Shown here: positions 9,121 to 19,256 of the stretch, piece after piece
How the letters are laid out: every line of letters starts with the position of its first letter
Numbering within the stretch: position 1 is the first letter of the stretch
Origin: Megaustenia siamemsis
Lineage: Eukaryota > Mollusca > Gastropoda > Stylommatophora > Ariophantidae
DNA length: 64,000 nt
Reading direction: 5' to 3'
Assembly (NCBI GenBank): GCA_032433765.1
Contig: JAVIAB010000073.1
Coordinates: 57,990,565 to 58,054,564 of the forward strand
Program-made: the position numbers and the translations under genes
Notes under the pieces: model-generated
The model's database searches: none
The model's input: only the letters and a program-made list of their open reading frames with translations
What the model was told of the DNA's origin: nothing

Positions 9121-10650
9121 TAGTCCGTTCAGAAATTCATAATCACACCTGAATTAGTTTTTTGTGATAACCGCTGTTATTTTGTTTTCAAATGTTGCAT
9201 GCAATCTTAGAATATTGATGACGCAAAGATTTTGGTATTTTTTATTCCATAAACACAACAGATTTTGCACATCAGCGAATTCCTTTGATCTTTTATGACG
9301 ATATCACACAAGTTGATTCAAATTTTAGAGTTTACAGTAATCGTGTTAAATTTTCCAGTTTACTGCAATTCTTATCAGAGGCGTATCTACATAGTGCTTA
9401 ATTGTGGGTGTTGTTCGTTATGTGTATTTGCAAACATGAATTCAATTGGTTACAATTAGTCTTGTCCTTCGGTCACCATTAGACCCCAGGACGTCCTAAC
9501 TGCAGCTGGAATTGAATTCATCTTAATTTTAATCATTCAGAATCTGACGATTCCAAGAGGTTGATAATCATTACTGGCTGGACAAATAGTAATCCATCTC
9601 GTTTTCATTACTCATCTTCCACCCGCAGCACATGTTCAACACACTTCTTCCAGAATGGAATGTCTATTTTTGAGAGAGACTCGCGTGTCAGAACTTCAAC
9701 ATCACACATTTTAAACGTCCTGTTCTGTTCTGCAACTTGTCCTTTGACGTGAGCCCAGACAAGTTCAATTGGATTAAGGTGCGCATGATATGCAGGGAGT
9801 CGAAGAGAGGTGTGACCGTATTTCTCAATGATTTTGTCAGCATGGTACACCTTTTTCTTATTCGTATTCTTCACAAGTTGTAACAATTCGGGTTTTAAAT
9901 ATGTGTCGTCAAATTTGACATTTTCATTCGCAAGCCATGTCCTTATTTGCTCTTTTGTATTTGATGCAGTCAAAGTATTTTCAAAATGTCAAAGCAGTCG
10001 ACTTTCCTTTTCCTTCCTTGATTGACATGAGTGCACTCTGAGTCTTGTTTAATCCAACGAGAAAATGACGATTTATTAAGACCAAGCGCGAGTTGCGTTC
10101 GTCACTCTCGGTCATGAATATCACAATATAAATGCCCCATCTTGGATTCCCTAAGGAAGTGCTGATATAGTAAAACAGTAACCTTTTGCATAGTTATAAA
10201 TTTGCATTTCAAACTCATTGTAATTTAGATATAAATGTTGGTATTTAAAGTCAACAAATTGTCTACTGAGTCTTCACAAAATTAATAAAGATACGCCTTC
10301 CCTTCGGTAATTAATGCCCAGGCCGTGGTGCGTCATGTCGTTCAATAACAATTCAGTTTTGTGCACGGGATTTTCCTGAAGTTAGTGTTTCTGCAATAGC
10401 CAAACTATTTTACGTCAACGACCGCACCAAATTAATGTATATATCCTAAAATGGTGTCAAATTCGAACAGGGTGAATTTAATATACCCTAAAGAAGAAAA
10501 CTTTTAAACTAGATCAAATTTCTCAGAGCAAAAAATATTTCTATAACGTCATCAATATTCTAAGATTGCATGCAAATTTTGAAAGCAAAATAACAAACGG
10601 TTATCACGCAAAACTAATTCAGGTGTGAATATGAATTTCTGAACGGACTA
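9121..10650 (-). mobile_element. Tc1/mariner-superfamily element, internally deleted (second family, related to the 16.9-kb element)
   Basis: The left end begins TAGTCCGTTCAGAAATTCAT and the right end is its inverse, giving imperfect inverted repeats of roughly 110 bp (9121-9230 and 10540-10650). Inside, the minus strand encodes the two ends of a DDE transposase with the middle missing. The right flank starts with TA, the target of this superfamily. The left flank is AA rather than TA, so the left TA copy is mutated or the duplication is just the TA before GTCC. The first 12 bases match those of the intact element at 16945. Confidence 0.85.
9608..10090 (-). pseudogene. Transposase remnant: N-terminal helix-turn-helix piece joined to C-terminus
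   Basis: Minus strand, about 10085-9985: LNKSSFSRWIKQD and VNQGRKRKST, aligning with the N-terminal region (CKRSFDRIVKG, ARKQGRKET) of the intact transposase at 17.4-18.7 kb. A stop follows, then a frame change, then 9973-9608 reads the C-terminal domain with LRLPAYHAHLNPIELVWAHV, holding the last catalytic Glu. About 200 residues between them, with both catalytic Asp residues, are absent. The element therefore cannot move itself but could be a substrate. Confidence 0.8.
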
Positions 10651-10800
10651 TAGATGTGTTTATTTCAAATTGTTCTACTTCTTGCTGGACTGTCGAATTC
10701 TAAAATCCTTGTCACACAGCACGGATTGTTTTATTTCATTTATCTTCTCTAGTTTATCTTTACCAAGTTGGTTTGGGTATGAAATATTTGTGTGCACTTT

Positions 10801-10990
10801 CTTTTTTCTTTCAACTTTTGAGACAGTGCTGATGTCAAATTCAGAAGACAAAAGGCGCAAAAGAAAGGAGACAAGGCCGGGTACCACGGGTACACCTTGC
10901 TCGTTCTGTGGATGGATCTGTCTGTCCAGGATTGGCAAAATCAGCCACGAGAAAGGATGTTCAGTAAAGCAGCACCCAGTATGAGACACT
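10801..10990 (+). mobile_element. LINE-G C-terminal fragment
   Basis: Encodes KRRKRKETRPGT..PCSFCGWICLSRIGKISHEKGC then a stop, the same Cys/His C-terminus as the minus-strand LINE-G copy at 4.0-4.4 kb. Heavily 5' truncated, in DNA just right of the deleted transposon. Confidence 0.7.
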
Positions 10991-11204
10991 AATGCTTTAC
11001 CAAACTACTGACTTATCATGATTGCTTGCTACCAACCGTTTGTCAAGACGCTAAAGGCCATATATAACTTTCTATTAGCATGAGTACGTTCTTTATGCAA
11101 ATGACTAAGACTTCAAGTATGAGAGTGGAGTGATAGGAACAAACAAGGATTTGGCACAGGAATTTTCACATAATGCAGTTTTAATGAGGTTTTCCTATTT
11201 ACTT
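10991..11204. other. Unassigned sequence
   Basis: Short AT-rich stretch between a LINE-G fragment and a minisatellite; nothing recognised. Confidence 0.4.
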
Positions 11205-11584
11205 TCTGACACAGTTTCAGGTTGGTCATTTATCGTGTGGTATCTCATTGACGATCTGGCACAGTGCCAGGTTGGCCTTTTATCGTGTAGTATTCTCATT
11301 GTCGACCTGGCACTGTGCCAGTTTGGTCTTTTATCGTGTGGTATTCTCATTGACGATCTGACACTATGCCAGGTTGGCCTTTTATCGTGTAGTATTCTCA
11401 TTGACGACCTGGCACTGTGCCAGTTTGGTCTTTTATCGTGTGGTATTCTCATTGACGATCTTGCACTGTGCCAGGTTGGCCTTTTATCGTGTGGTATTCT
11501 CATTGACGAGCTGACACTGTGCCAGTTTGGTCTTTTATCGTGTAGTATTCTCATTGACGATCTGGCACAGTGTCAGGTTGGCAC
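11205..11584. repeat. 51-bp minisatellite with a palindrome in each unit
   Basis: About seven tandem units of 51 bp. Each carries a near-perfect palindrome of the type CTGGCACAGTGCCAG plus TTTTATCGTGTGGTATTCTC. Alternate units differ (GGTTGGCC versus GTTTGGTC), suggesting a higher-order two-unit period. Because 51 is a multiple of three, frames stay open on both strands; these are not evidence of a protein. Confidence 0.9.
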
Positions 11585-12250
11585 TGAAAAATGTAATATT
11601 CATGGAAAGTACAGTCCCCTGGGACTAGAGGTTATAATCGCTAGAGATTATAGAGCCGGCACATGCAAACAACAGCACAATGGGTTGATGCTTCCTACAA
11701 GACACATCAATATGTTATTTCAAATACTAAACTTCTGTTACAACTTCGACTCAATCCGAATATCTACTGACATTCATCCTTCTACTCCCATGTTGCCAAC
11801 AGGGACCTGGTCTGATTTGTGTTGGTGCAAACTGACCAACATATGAAGAGGCGAAATCTTTGACACGTTTAACGATTTCTTCCAGCCAGTCTTTAGCCAG
11901 CCTTAAAACCATTTGTAGAAAAATAGAAAGACTTCATTAACGATCGTACGTGATCACCAGATGACAGAGACAAGGGAATAACTTTTCATTTTGGATATTT
12001 CCCCGAGAGTGAACCACGTGACCCTCACTGCAGCAGTCAATATTCGACAGACGTTGAATGTGAAACGAAAACAAAACATGACGAAAGTGCGCATTTGACT
12101 GTCATGTAACTAAGAAAAAACTTCAAAAAAATTTAAAATAGCGCTAGGTCCGTGAAGATTGTGGAGCAAGTATATAAATAAACCAATACGAAAATGTCTT
12201 ACCATGAATTAATTAATTTCTTCTTTTACTACTTAACGAAAAATTAGAAA
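11585..12250. other. Unassigned sequence
   Basis: No motif-bearing frame, tRNA or repeat recognised. Confidence 0.5.
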
Positions 12251-12680
12251 CGTTTGTTATGTTGTGTAGAGCCAGTCTTGACATATTGATGCGAATTGTG
12301 GACAATTGAACAACAAATAATCAAATCGTTGGAGACCACAGAAATGTGGTTTTACAGAATAATGTTGAAAATACCATGGGCAACTTAACAGAGTAATGAT
12401 GTTCTAAAAGAGGCCAAAAAAAGTAAACTTACTTTAAACATCAGAACTAAACAATCATCCATTGCTTGGCCAAGTACTGAGAAGGAAACATCTAGAAAAT
12501 ATTGCGACAGCTGGAAAAAAAAACGAGGGAAGAATAAAAACAGGGAACCAGAGAGAGAAAAGATACATAACAGTTTAAGAGAGCTATTAAGTGAACAGAA
12601 GAATTGATAAATAGCTGTTGAAATAGAAAGTTTTGGAGAAACATGATCACCTACCCCAGTAGGTACGTTGTTTGATGATG
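12251..12680 (+). mobile_element. LINE-A 3' end, degenerate, (GAT)n-type tail
   Basis: The plus strand can be followed through the LINE-A C-terminal region (GTAGAGCCAGTCTTGACATA, AATGTGGTTTTACAGAATAA, ATGATCACCTAC) to a GATGATGAT tail. Many stops and indels make it older than the copies at 41.8 and 56.2 kb. Confidence 0.75.
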
Positions 12681-13173
12681 ATATGATAACAAAAGCAGTC
12701 GCTGAGACAGCAACCAATGAATACCGTTGATAAATTTGAGGTAAAAATAGTTACTTGCCTGTTACTGCAAAAATCAATATCAATAATACACAATTATATA
12801 ATTTTACACCTTCTGTGTCTGCACTGGACAAGCGGCCTTTATTCTTGGTCCTATAAGCTCCACCACACCATCACCGGTAGCCATTGTAATGGGAAAATAC
12901 CGAAAAATATGGTTTTTAAAAAAAATTTCAAAACATACTTTACATTTTAAAACATATCTTTTAGCTTGCATATTCAAGTTGATTTTAAAATTAGATATTA
13001 TCTGATAAATAAACACAATGTTCATCGGAAAGAAAAAAATTAATGTCTTGGCAAATATTATTTATTTCGTCTATTACAGATGCAGCTTGGCATGCTTTCT
13101 GAGACATTTCAATTCTAATTAGTTTGATATCATTCTACGTCAGAGATAATAATATTTACTTTGTGCCCTGTCC

Positions 13174-13175
<2 letters not shown>
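12681..13175. other. Unassigned sequence
   Basis: AT-rich; nothing recognised. Confidence 0.5.

Positions 13176-13225
<50 letters not shown>
13176..13225. repeat. (TA)n microsatellite
   Basis: Runs directly into the 5' end of a SINE-1 copy; a matching TA run follows the SINE. Confidence 0.95.
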
Positions 13226-13230
<5 letters not shown>

Positions 13231-13472
13231 CCGCGATAGCTCAGTGATTAGTGAACTGGACTACAAAGGACAAGAGGTAGGGTTCGATCCCAAACGACGG
13301 CTCCGGTTCACCCAGCCTTTAATGGGTACCGGATTTTTTTCTGGGAAAGTAAAGCGGCACGGGCGTAATACCGACCACATTACCCCAAGAATCATGCGCC
13401 GAAGGTCTGTAAAATATATGGTCACTAACACCATATTCCCTATACGCCACTTGTCGTGACGGGGGTACTTTA
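13226..13472 (+). mobile_element. SINE-1, tRNA-derived, full length
   Basis: The head is tRNA-like, with TAGCTCAGTGATTAGTG (pol III A box) and GGTTCGATCCC (B box). A body of about 170 bp follows, ending GACGGGGGTACTTTA. About ten copies lie in this window. It encodes no protein and needs a LINE in trans. It is flanked by TA runs, so a target-site duplication cannot be read. It is not a tRNA gene: the anticodon arm does not fold into a standard cloverleaf and the body is conserved between copies. Confidence 0.9.
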
Positions 13473-13477
13473 ATTTT

Positions 13478-13480
<3 letters not shown>

Positions 13481-13539
<59 letters not shown>
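13481..13539. repeat. (TA)n microsatellite
   Basis: TA run between a SINE-1 and a LINE-B copy. Confidence 0.95.
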
Positions 13540-13541
<2 letters not shown>

Positions 13542-13544
13542 CAG

Positions 13545-14530
13545 AGTAAAGAGAGAACAACTGTAGGAGATACTAAAAACATACGGAGTAAGCAAACATC
13601 TAACCAACCTTATTAAAATTCTCTACGTCAACAGCAGCTGCAGGGTCAGAACAGCGGCAGGCTACACATACCACATCGAAGTTAGACAGGGGTGCGTACT
13701 ATCCCCCTACTGTTTATTACATACATGGACTATATATGGAAGCTAGTCAACCCATCAGAGACAGATGAGATCAACGAGCTTCTATTTGCAGACGATCAGG
13801 CACTAATACATGAAACAATAGAAGACCTACAAGAACACTTAAACAATCTCAACATCCCAGGAACAAAATACAACATGAAAATCAACATCAACAAAACAGA
13901 AGTCATGAATGTCGCCAAAAATAAACAGAACATTATCATAACTATAGAAGGCAGACAACTAAAACAAGTAGAGGAATTCAAATACCTAGGAAGTCTAATG
14001 ACAAACGATAATTCCCAAACAGCAGAGATTTAATCAAGATGCAACACATCTTGTTAAATCATTGGACAGTTATCACCACTATTGTCCAACAAGGAAATAA
14101 CTCTGGAGGCAAAACGAGCACTATACAATACAATCTTCATCCCAACGTTGTGCTACCAATGCCAGACCTGGAACCTAGATGCAAGAAAAATAAGAAAAAT
14201 AACCTCTACAGAGATGAAATGTGTTAGACGAATGACAGTCTGAGAGATAAGATCAGAAATGAAGAACTGAGAAAAAAGCTAGGAATAGCCCCCACCATAG
14301 AATATATAAGGAAACAACAGATAAAACGGTTTGGCCACGTGACAAGACAAAAAAAACAAAACACAACAAAACGAGCCTTCAACAAACGTTGTGAGAACAC
14401 CAGACCCAAGGGTCGACCACGAAAAAGATGGATCGATGGAATATTAGAAGTACTAGGAAACATAACAGCAGCAGAGGCGAACAGAAGAGCAAAATACCGC
14501 AAATTATATCTCCCCTCGACTAGGAAAGGC
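13545..14530 (+). pseudogene. LINE-B reverse transcriptase, C-terminal half
   Basis: Encodes EVRQGCVLSPY (motif B, about 13677-13710), LLFADDQALIHE (motif C, about 13780-13812), KYNMKININKTEVMNVA, EEFKYLGSLMTND, then across frame changes CYQCQTWNLDARKI, KRFGHVTRQ and RPKGRPRKRWIDGILE. The catalytic pair in motif C is intact, but motif A and the endonuclease are absent and there are several stops (for example about 14031 and 14224). Confidence 0.8.
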
Positions 14531-14546
14531 AGATGAGGAAGGAAAG
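13545..14546 (+). mobile_element. LINE-B, 5'-truncated copy with (GAA)n tail
   Basis: Longest LINE-B copy here. It starts inside the RT and ends GGAAGGAAAGAAGAAGAA, the tail that defines this family. Other copies: 3.4, 16.5-20.5, 24.0, 45.6 and 52.6 kb. Confidence 0.85.
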
Positions 14547-14701
14547 AAGAAGAAAAAGAAAATATATATTATGGCTGAGGCACGTCCAGCGAATGGAAGA
14601 AAAACGTATCCCCAGGCAAATACTATATGGTGAACTAACACACGGAAAAATACAAATCGGCAGACTTAAACTACGATATAGAGATATCTGTAAATCATCT
14701 C

Positions 14702-14940
14702 TGAATGACTAGGAACATCTGTGAATATGACTGGGAACATCTGTGAATATGACTGGGAACATCTGTGAAAATGACTAGGAACATATGTGAATATGACTGG
14801 GAACATCTGTGAAAATGACTAGGAACATCTGTGAATATGACTGGGAACATCTGTGAAAATGACTAGGAACATCTGTGAATATGACTGGGAACATCTGTGA
14901 AAATGACTAGAACATCTGTGAATATGACTGGGAACATATG
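14702..14940. repeat. 22-bp minisatellite grown from LINE-G coding sequence
   Basis: About eleven tandem units of the type GGAACATCTGTGAATATGAC, alternating with variants having GAAAATGACTA. The unit is the LINE-G segment coding for ICENDWQH, repeated in place: flanking LINE-G sequence continues on both sides. Confidence 0.85.
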
Positions 14941-14974
14941 GCAAGTGATCGCACATCATGTATGTGCATGTATA

Positions 14975-15225
14975 GTAAAGTACCCTCGTCACGCCAAGCG
15001 GCGTATAGGGAATATGGTGTTAGTGACCATAAATTTTACACACCTTCGGCACATGATTTTTGGGGTAATGTGGTCGGTATTACGCCCGTGCCGCTTTACT
15101 TTCCCAGAAAAAAATACGGTACTCATTAAAGGCTGGGTGAACCTGGAAGCCGTCGGTTGGGATCGAACCCTACCTCATGTCCTTTGTAGTCCAGTTCCCC
15201 AATCACTGAGCTATCTCGGCTCCCA
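14975..15225 (-). mobile_element. SINE-1, full length, with 9-bp target-site duplication
   Basis: Reverse complement of the 13.2-kb copy, with A box and B box (GGTTCGATCCC) at the right end. GCATGTATA at 14966-14974 and 15226-15234 is a target-site duplication. The insertion lies in LINE-G sequence. Confidence 0.9.
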
Positions 15226-15260
15226 GCATGTATAAGGAATGGAAAACAAAGCAGTCAGCG

Positions 15261-15689
15261 GTTGGTATGTCTTGTGGCGTCATGTAAAGCTGTAGCAAAT
15301 TTCCAATACTGTGTGGTCCGAGGTCATCCTTCGCAAGGGTGCGCCATGTGTGGTCCACATTGATAAGCCCTATGGTCATCGGCCTTTGTTGTTCTTCAAG
15401 TTGTGACCTCAAGTTGTTCTTGGTCTGTCTCCTCCCCCCCCCCCCCCCCCTCTTTTCAGGTCTACTGCACTACGCTTCTTGTGACTGTTTCTAGAACTTT
15501 TCCTAGCACAAGTCGAGCTTTATCACTTGACTGTTATCAATGAGTGCATCTGTGTTCTTGTTTCAGCTCTGAATGTGAACGGAGATTTTACATAGCAGGA
15601 GCACTCCAGCCTGGGGCAGTTCTGGCCACATTACCCTATATGTACCGATTATTTAAAAAAAAAACATAATGGCAGGAACACAATACTTC
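15261..15689. other. Unassigned sequence with a poly-C run
   Basis: Contains a 17-base C run at 15434-15450. No gene or interspersed repeat recognised. Confidence 0.5.
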
Positions 15690-16325
15690 TCATACATTAC
15701 AATCGAGGCTGGATGGGAGGATAACAACAGCTGGATGGGAGGGGAAGAACTATTACTATTGCTGATGATATTCTGGTATATCGACAAGGAAGAGACAGAA
15801 GTGAAATCGCCTCCACAATGCAAAACGAACTCTATGGCATCTCTTCCTGGTGTGGATTATCAGGTGCATTGGGTAATCCTAATAAAGCATCAATTGCACG
15901 GTTCTCACTTAACAATCATATCGTTAACACGGAAACACCGGTGGTACGAATGGGGACTGATGAGGTGACCAGGGACAGGTTGATGACATACCTCGGAGTT
16001 AATTTTGATCGCAGCCTGTGGATTCGGGGCCAATTCGACCATGTTATAACAAAATCCCGCAAAGGATTAACCACCTTGAAGGTCATGGCAGCTGCCAACA
16101 TCGAGCAGAGGCTACTTAACTTTCTGTTTCAGAGACTAGTCCTCGCACCAATCGAGTATGCCTTGGCAATTCTTATTGTCAGTAAGACGCAAGTTGACAG
16201 GCTGGAGAAAATATAGAATGAAGCTATGTGCATTATCTTGGGGAGTATGAGAGACACTCCCTGTGTAGCAATCAGGTATCTTCTTGACTTTCCAACCATG
16301 AATGACCTGATCAAGTCTGGAGGGC
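15690..16325 (+). mobile_element. RT fragment of another LINE family
   Basis: Fragment truncated on both sides, running from near RT motif C into the thumb and C-terminal connection. The protein pattern reminds me of an I/Jockey-group LINE common in molluscs, from memory only. Confidence 0.7.
15740..16320 (+). pseudogene. Reverse transcriptase fragment (I/Jockey-like)
   Basis: Encodes ADDILVYRQGRDRSEIAST (motif C tail, about 15760), ISSWCGLSGALGNPNKAS, RDRLMTYLGVNFDRS (YLG motif, about 15975-16010), KGLTTLKVMAAANIEQR and RLVLAPIEYALAIL. A TAG near 16214 falls in-frame before NEAMCIILGSMRDTPCVA. Fingers and motifs A and B are missing. Confidence 0.75.
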
Positions 16326-16944
16326 ACGGGAATACCTGAAAATAAGTGCAGATAACTAGAAAGACTTATACTAAATTCTAATAAAATTAATGGTTACAAA
16401 TTGAATATTTAAAATGTTAAAGTGTAATACTTGTATTTATCAAACTTTTAACATTAGGTATTAACTTCTTATCCTTTTTCTTTCCTTCCTCATTTGCCTT
16501 TCAGCGTCGAGGGAGATATAATTTGCTGTCTTTTGCTCTTCTGTTCGCCTCTGCTGCTGTTGTGTTTCGTATCGTTTCTAATAAATCCGCCAACCCATCT
16601 TTTTCGTGGTAGTCCCTTGGATTTGGTGTTCTCGCAACGTTCATTGAAGGCTCGTTGTGTTGTGTTTTGATCTTTCTGCCTTAGGACGTGATCAAAACAT
16701 TTTATCTGCTATTTTTATATACTCTATAGCGGGAATTATTCCTAGCTTGTTTTCTCAGTTCTTCATATCTAATCTTATCTCTCAGGCTGTTTCCTGTCAT
16801 TTGTCTGACAGACTTCACATCGGTAGTTGCTATTTTTCTTATTGTTCTTGCATCTAAGGTCCAAATCTGACATTGGTAGATCAATGTTGGAATGAAGATT
16901 GTATTGTAGAGCGCCCGTTTTGCCTCTATTGCTGCTGCATGCTA

Positions 16945-17020
16945 TAGTCCGTTCAGATTCGTTTGCCTAGACATTAATTTATTTTTTTCAAAAACTTATT
17001 GTTCATTTGCATTGATCTTT
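16945..17020 (+). repeat. Left terminal inverted repeat of the 2.39-kb transposon
   Basis: TAGTCCGTTCAGATTCGTTT followed by an imperfect match to the inverted right end. Confidence 0.85.
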
Positions 17021-17445
17021 TGAAGTTAGGTTTAGAATACTAATGTCGCTATAAAAATATTTTGTTATCAAAGAAATGTGATCCAGTTTCAAAGATGCCT
17101 TATTTAGCCTATATTAAAAAAAAGTTAATCGATATTATAAACACCGGCGGGATTATGTAGATGCTTACATCTCACAGCTGATTCTTTAATATATAGGCAT
17201 GACCTTCACGGCTGAATGCGCACCGTCCTAAAATAGTTATGTTTCCACTATAATTTTTATAAAGAAATGTTATATATGAAATTTCCCGTTTAGCACAAAA
17301 TGACATTTTAGCCGAAACCGGAAATTATGTGACGTCAAAATCACGGCCGTAGACTTGAGTTCGAGTCATAATTTAGAGGCAAATCTCAATATTTACAGAA
17401 AGTAGGCGGCACTATCCATATTATCTTCTGCAAGTCTATGTGAGA

Positions 17446-18690
17446 ATGAATATAAAGGCAAAATATTTTACTGAGCATAACATTGCTATAAAGATTTATC
17501 AATACTTCTGCAGAGAGCGTAAAAAGGGACATCTTTATTGTTCTTTATCAAACCCTGAGAAGAGAACAATGCATATTTTAGGTTTGTGTAAACGTTCATT
17601 TGATCGAATAGTTAAAGGAAGCGGATATTTATTGCCAACAAATGCAAGAAAGCAAGGAAGGAAAGAAACGTTAGACAGTTTTGATAAGGACCTAGTAAAA
17701 AGAGAAATCTGTCGAATGTTTGATATAAACGAAGAAGTGACACTTAGAAAGTTGAAGCTTTGGCTGAAAACTAACAACGACATTGAAATATCAAAAACTT
17801 CATTATGGAAAATATTAAGAAGTGCGGGCTTCACCTTTAGAAAGTATGCTGGTGGAAAAAACATTATTTGTGAGAAGCCACATCTAGTAGCTCTTAGAAG
17901 CAAGTATTTACGTGAAGTGAAGGAAATGCGCGAAAATGATTATGATATTGTTTATTTAGATGAAACTTGGATCAACGCTCATCATACGAATGAAAAGGAA
18001 TGGCAGTTAGCAGATGGAAGTATTAAAAGATCAGTACCAAGCAGTAAGGGGCAACGTTTGATAGTTGCACATGCAGGTAGCAGACATAATGGGTTGTTGC
18101 AGAATGCTCATCTCGTTTTCATTTCAAAATCCATAGACAATAGAGACTACCACTCCGAAATGAATGGGCACATATTTAAAGACTGGATCGAGAAAAGTAT
18201 CCTTCCAATATTAGATCGACCTTCTTGTCTGATAATGGACAATGCTTCATACCATAACGTAGTTAACGTAGAAGATAGAATCCCAACATCATCAAGTACA
18301 AAAGATGCAATCAAAACGTGGCTCATAAAAGAACACATACAAGTTAACGACAGCTACTTGAAACCAGAATTGCTTAGCCTTGTAAAACAGACACAACGTA
18401 CAAAGATATTTAAAATAGACAAGTTAATTCAAGAACATGGTCATAGATGTTTGAGACTACCTCCATATCATGCACACTTAAATCCTATAGAACTAGTTTG
18501 GGCAAAAGTTAAAGGACACGTAGCATATACAAATAAAAATTTCAAATTATGCGATGTTGAGACACTTACAAATCAGGCTCTATCAAATATAAATAAAGAC
18601 TACTGGGTAAAATGTGAGGATCATGTGTTACGACAAGAAGAGGAATATTGGAAAAAGGATGGTTTTTGTTTGTTCAGCCGAAATCAGTAA
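17446..18690 (+). CDS. Transposase, IS630/Tc1/mariner superfamily, intact 414 aa
   Basis: Single frame from ATG 17446 to TAA 18688-18690 without a break. It would cut at the terminal repeats and reinsert the element at TA sites in the nucleus. The N-terminal about 130 residues include a Lys/Arg-rich segment and a helix-turn-helix (TLRKLKLWLK...ISKTSLWKILRSAGF, about 97-131). The DDE domain has VYLDETW (Asp172), LIMDNASYH (Asp265) and HLNPIELVWA (Glu349). There are 83 residues between the second Asp and Glu, against 34-39 in classical Tc1 and mariner. The insert (about 277-335) holds DAIKTWLIKEHI and YLKPELLSLVK, also found in the deleted relatives at 9.6 and 47.7 kb. An earlier in-frame GTG at 17440 is an unlikely start. 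No intron is apparent. Intactness suggests a recently active copy. Confidence 0.92.
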   Translation: MNIKAKYFTEHNIAIKIYQYFCRERKKGHLYCSLSNPEKRTMHILGLCKRSFDRIVKGSGYLLPTNARKQGRKETLDSFDKDLVKREICRMFDINEEVTLRKLKLWLKTNNDIEISKTSLWKILRSAGFTFRKYAGGKNIICEKPHLVALRSKYLREVKEMRENDYDIVYLDETWINAHHTNEKEWQLADGSIKRSVPSSKGQRLIVAHAGSRHNGLLQNAHLVFISKSIDNRDYHSEMNGHIFKDWIEKSILPILDRPSCLIMDNASYHNVVNVEDRIPTSSSTKDAIKTWLIKEHIQVNDSYLKPELLSLVKQTQRTKIFKIDKLIQEHGHRCLRLPPYHAHLNPIELVWAKVKGHVAYTNKNFKLCDVETLTNQALSNINKDYWVKCEDHVLRQEEEYWKKDGFCLFSRNQ

Positions 18691-18842
18691 TCGACCTATT
18701 TGACTCGTCTGATTCTGAATGATCATTACTCTGATTAAGTCTACAGATAAATAGTTTGATTTGCAAAATTTCCTAGTTGATTTGTTAAACAGTTTATTGT
18801 TCAAGACCACCCAAGCAATCAAAAATATGTTATAAGCAAACC

Positions 18843-19040
18843 AACAACCATTACTTTGAATGGAAGCCTGCTTGAGTCAGTACAGAAGTTCAGCTATCTT
18901 GGATCCACTATTACAGCCACACTTTCCTTATATGAGGAACTAAATGTACGTATTTGAAAGGCAGCGACAACATTTGGGAAACTCACACCAAGAGCATGGA
19001 ACTATATCAAATTGACTCTACGAACAAAAGTTCTATATAT
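18843..19040 (+). pseudogene. LINE reverse-transcriptase fragment captured inside the transposon
   Basis: Between the transposase stop and the right terminal repeat the plus strand reads ITLNGSLLESVQKFSYLGST, LYEELNVRI, a stop, then KAATTFGKLTPRAWN and LTLRTKVL. This is the RT thumb/connection pattern (YLGS..., RI.KA...F..L) of LINE ORFs. The same fragment is present in the MITE-like derivative at 46949-47599, so it is part of the transposon rather than a late insertion. Confidence 0.75.
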
Positions 19041-19256
19041 AATTTAAAATTTGTACACTTGCCACCAAGTAAAATTTTATGGACACGCCTATGGGTCATC
19101 GTTGCACTAGATTACTGTAAAACATTTTGATTAGGGTCAAAATAATAGTTACATGGGCAAAGATCAAAGGAATTCGCCGCTTTAAGAAAACCGTTATAGC
19201 TAGACATCGAGTAACACATATGTTCTCGTGATATGGACATTTTAACACCGTATGCC

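Larger units (their letters stand above)
14566..15260 (+). mobile_element. LINE-G fragment interrupted by a minisatellite and a SINE
   Basis: Begins 20 bp after the LINE-B tail. Encodes WLRHVQRMEEKRIPRQILYG and LRYRDICKSSLND, the same segment as LINE-G at 4.0-4.4 kb. The next segment (ICENDWQHLASDRTS in the other copy) has expanded into a 22-bp tandem repeat. LINE sequence resumes (GGCAAGTGATCGCACATCAT), is interrupted by SINE-1, and resumes at about 15226. Confidence 0.75.

Noticed and set aside
11130..11846. A 238-codon frame across the 51-bp minisatellite as a repeat protein
   Set aside because: Repeat-driven openness on both strands; non-repeat ends have no recognisable domain.
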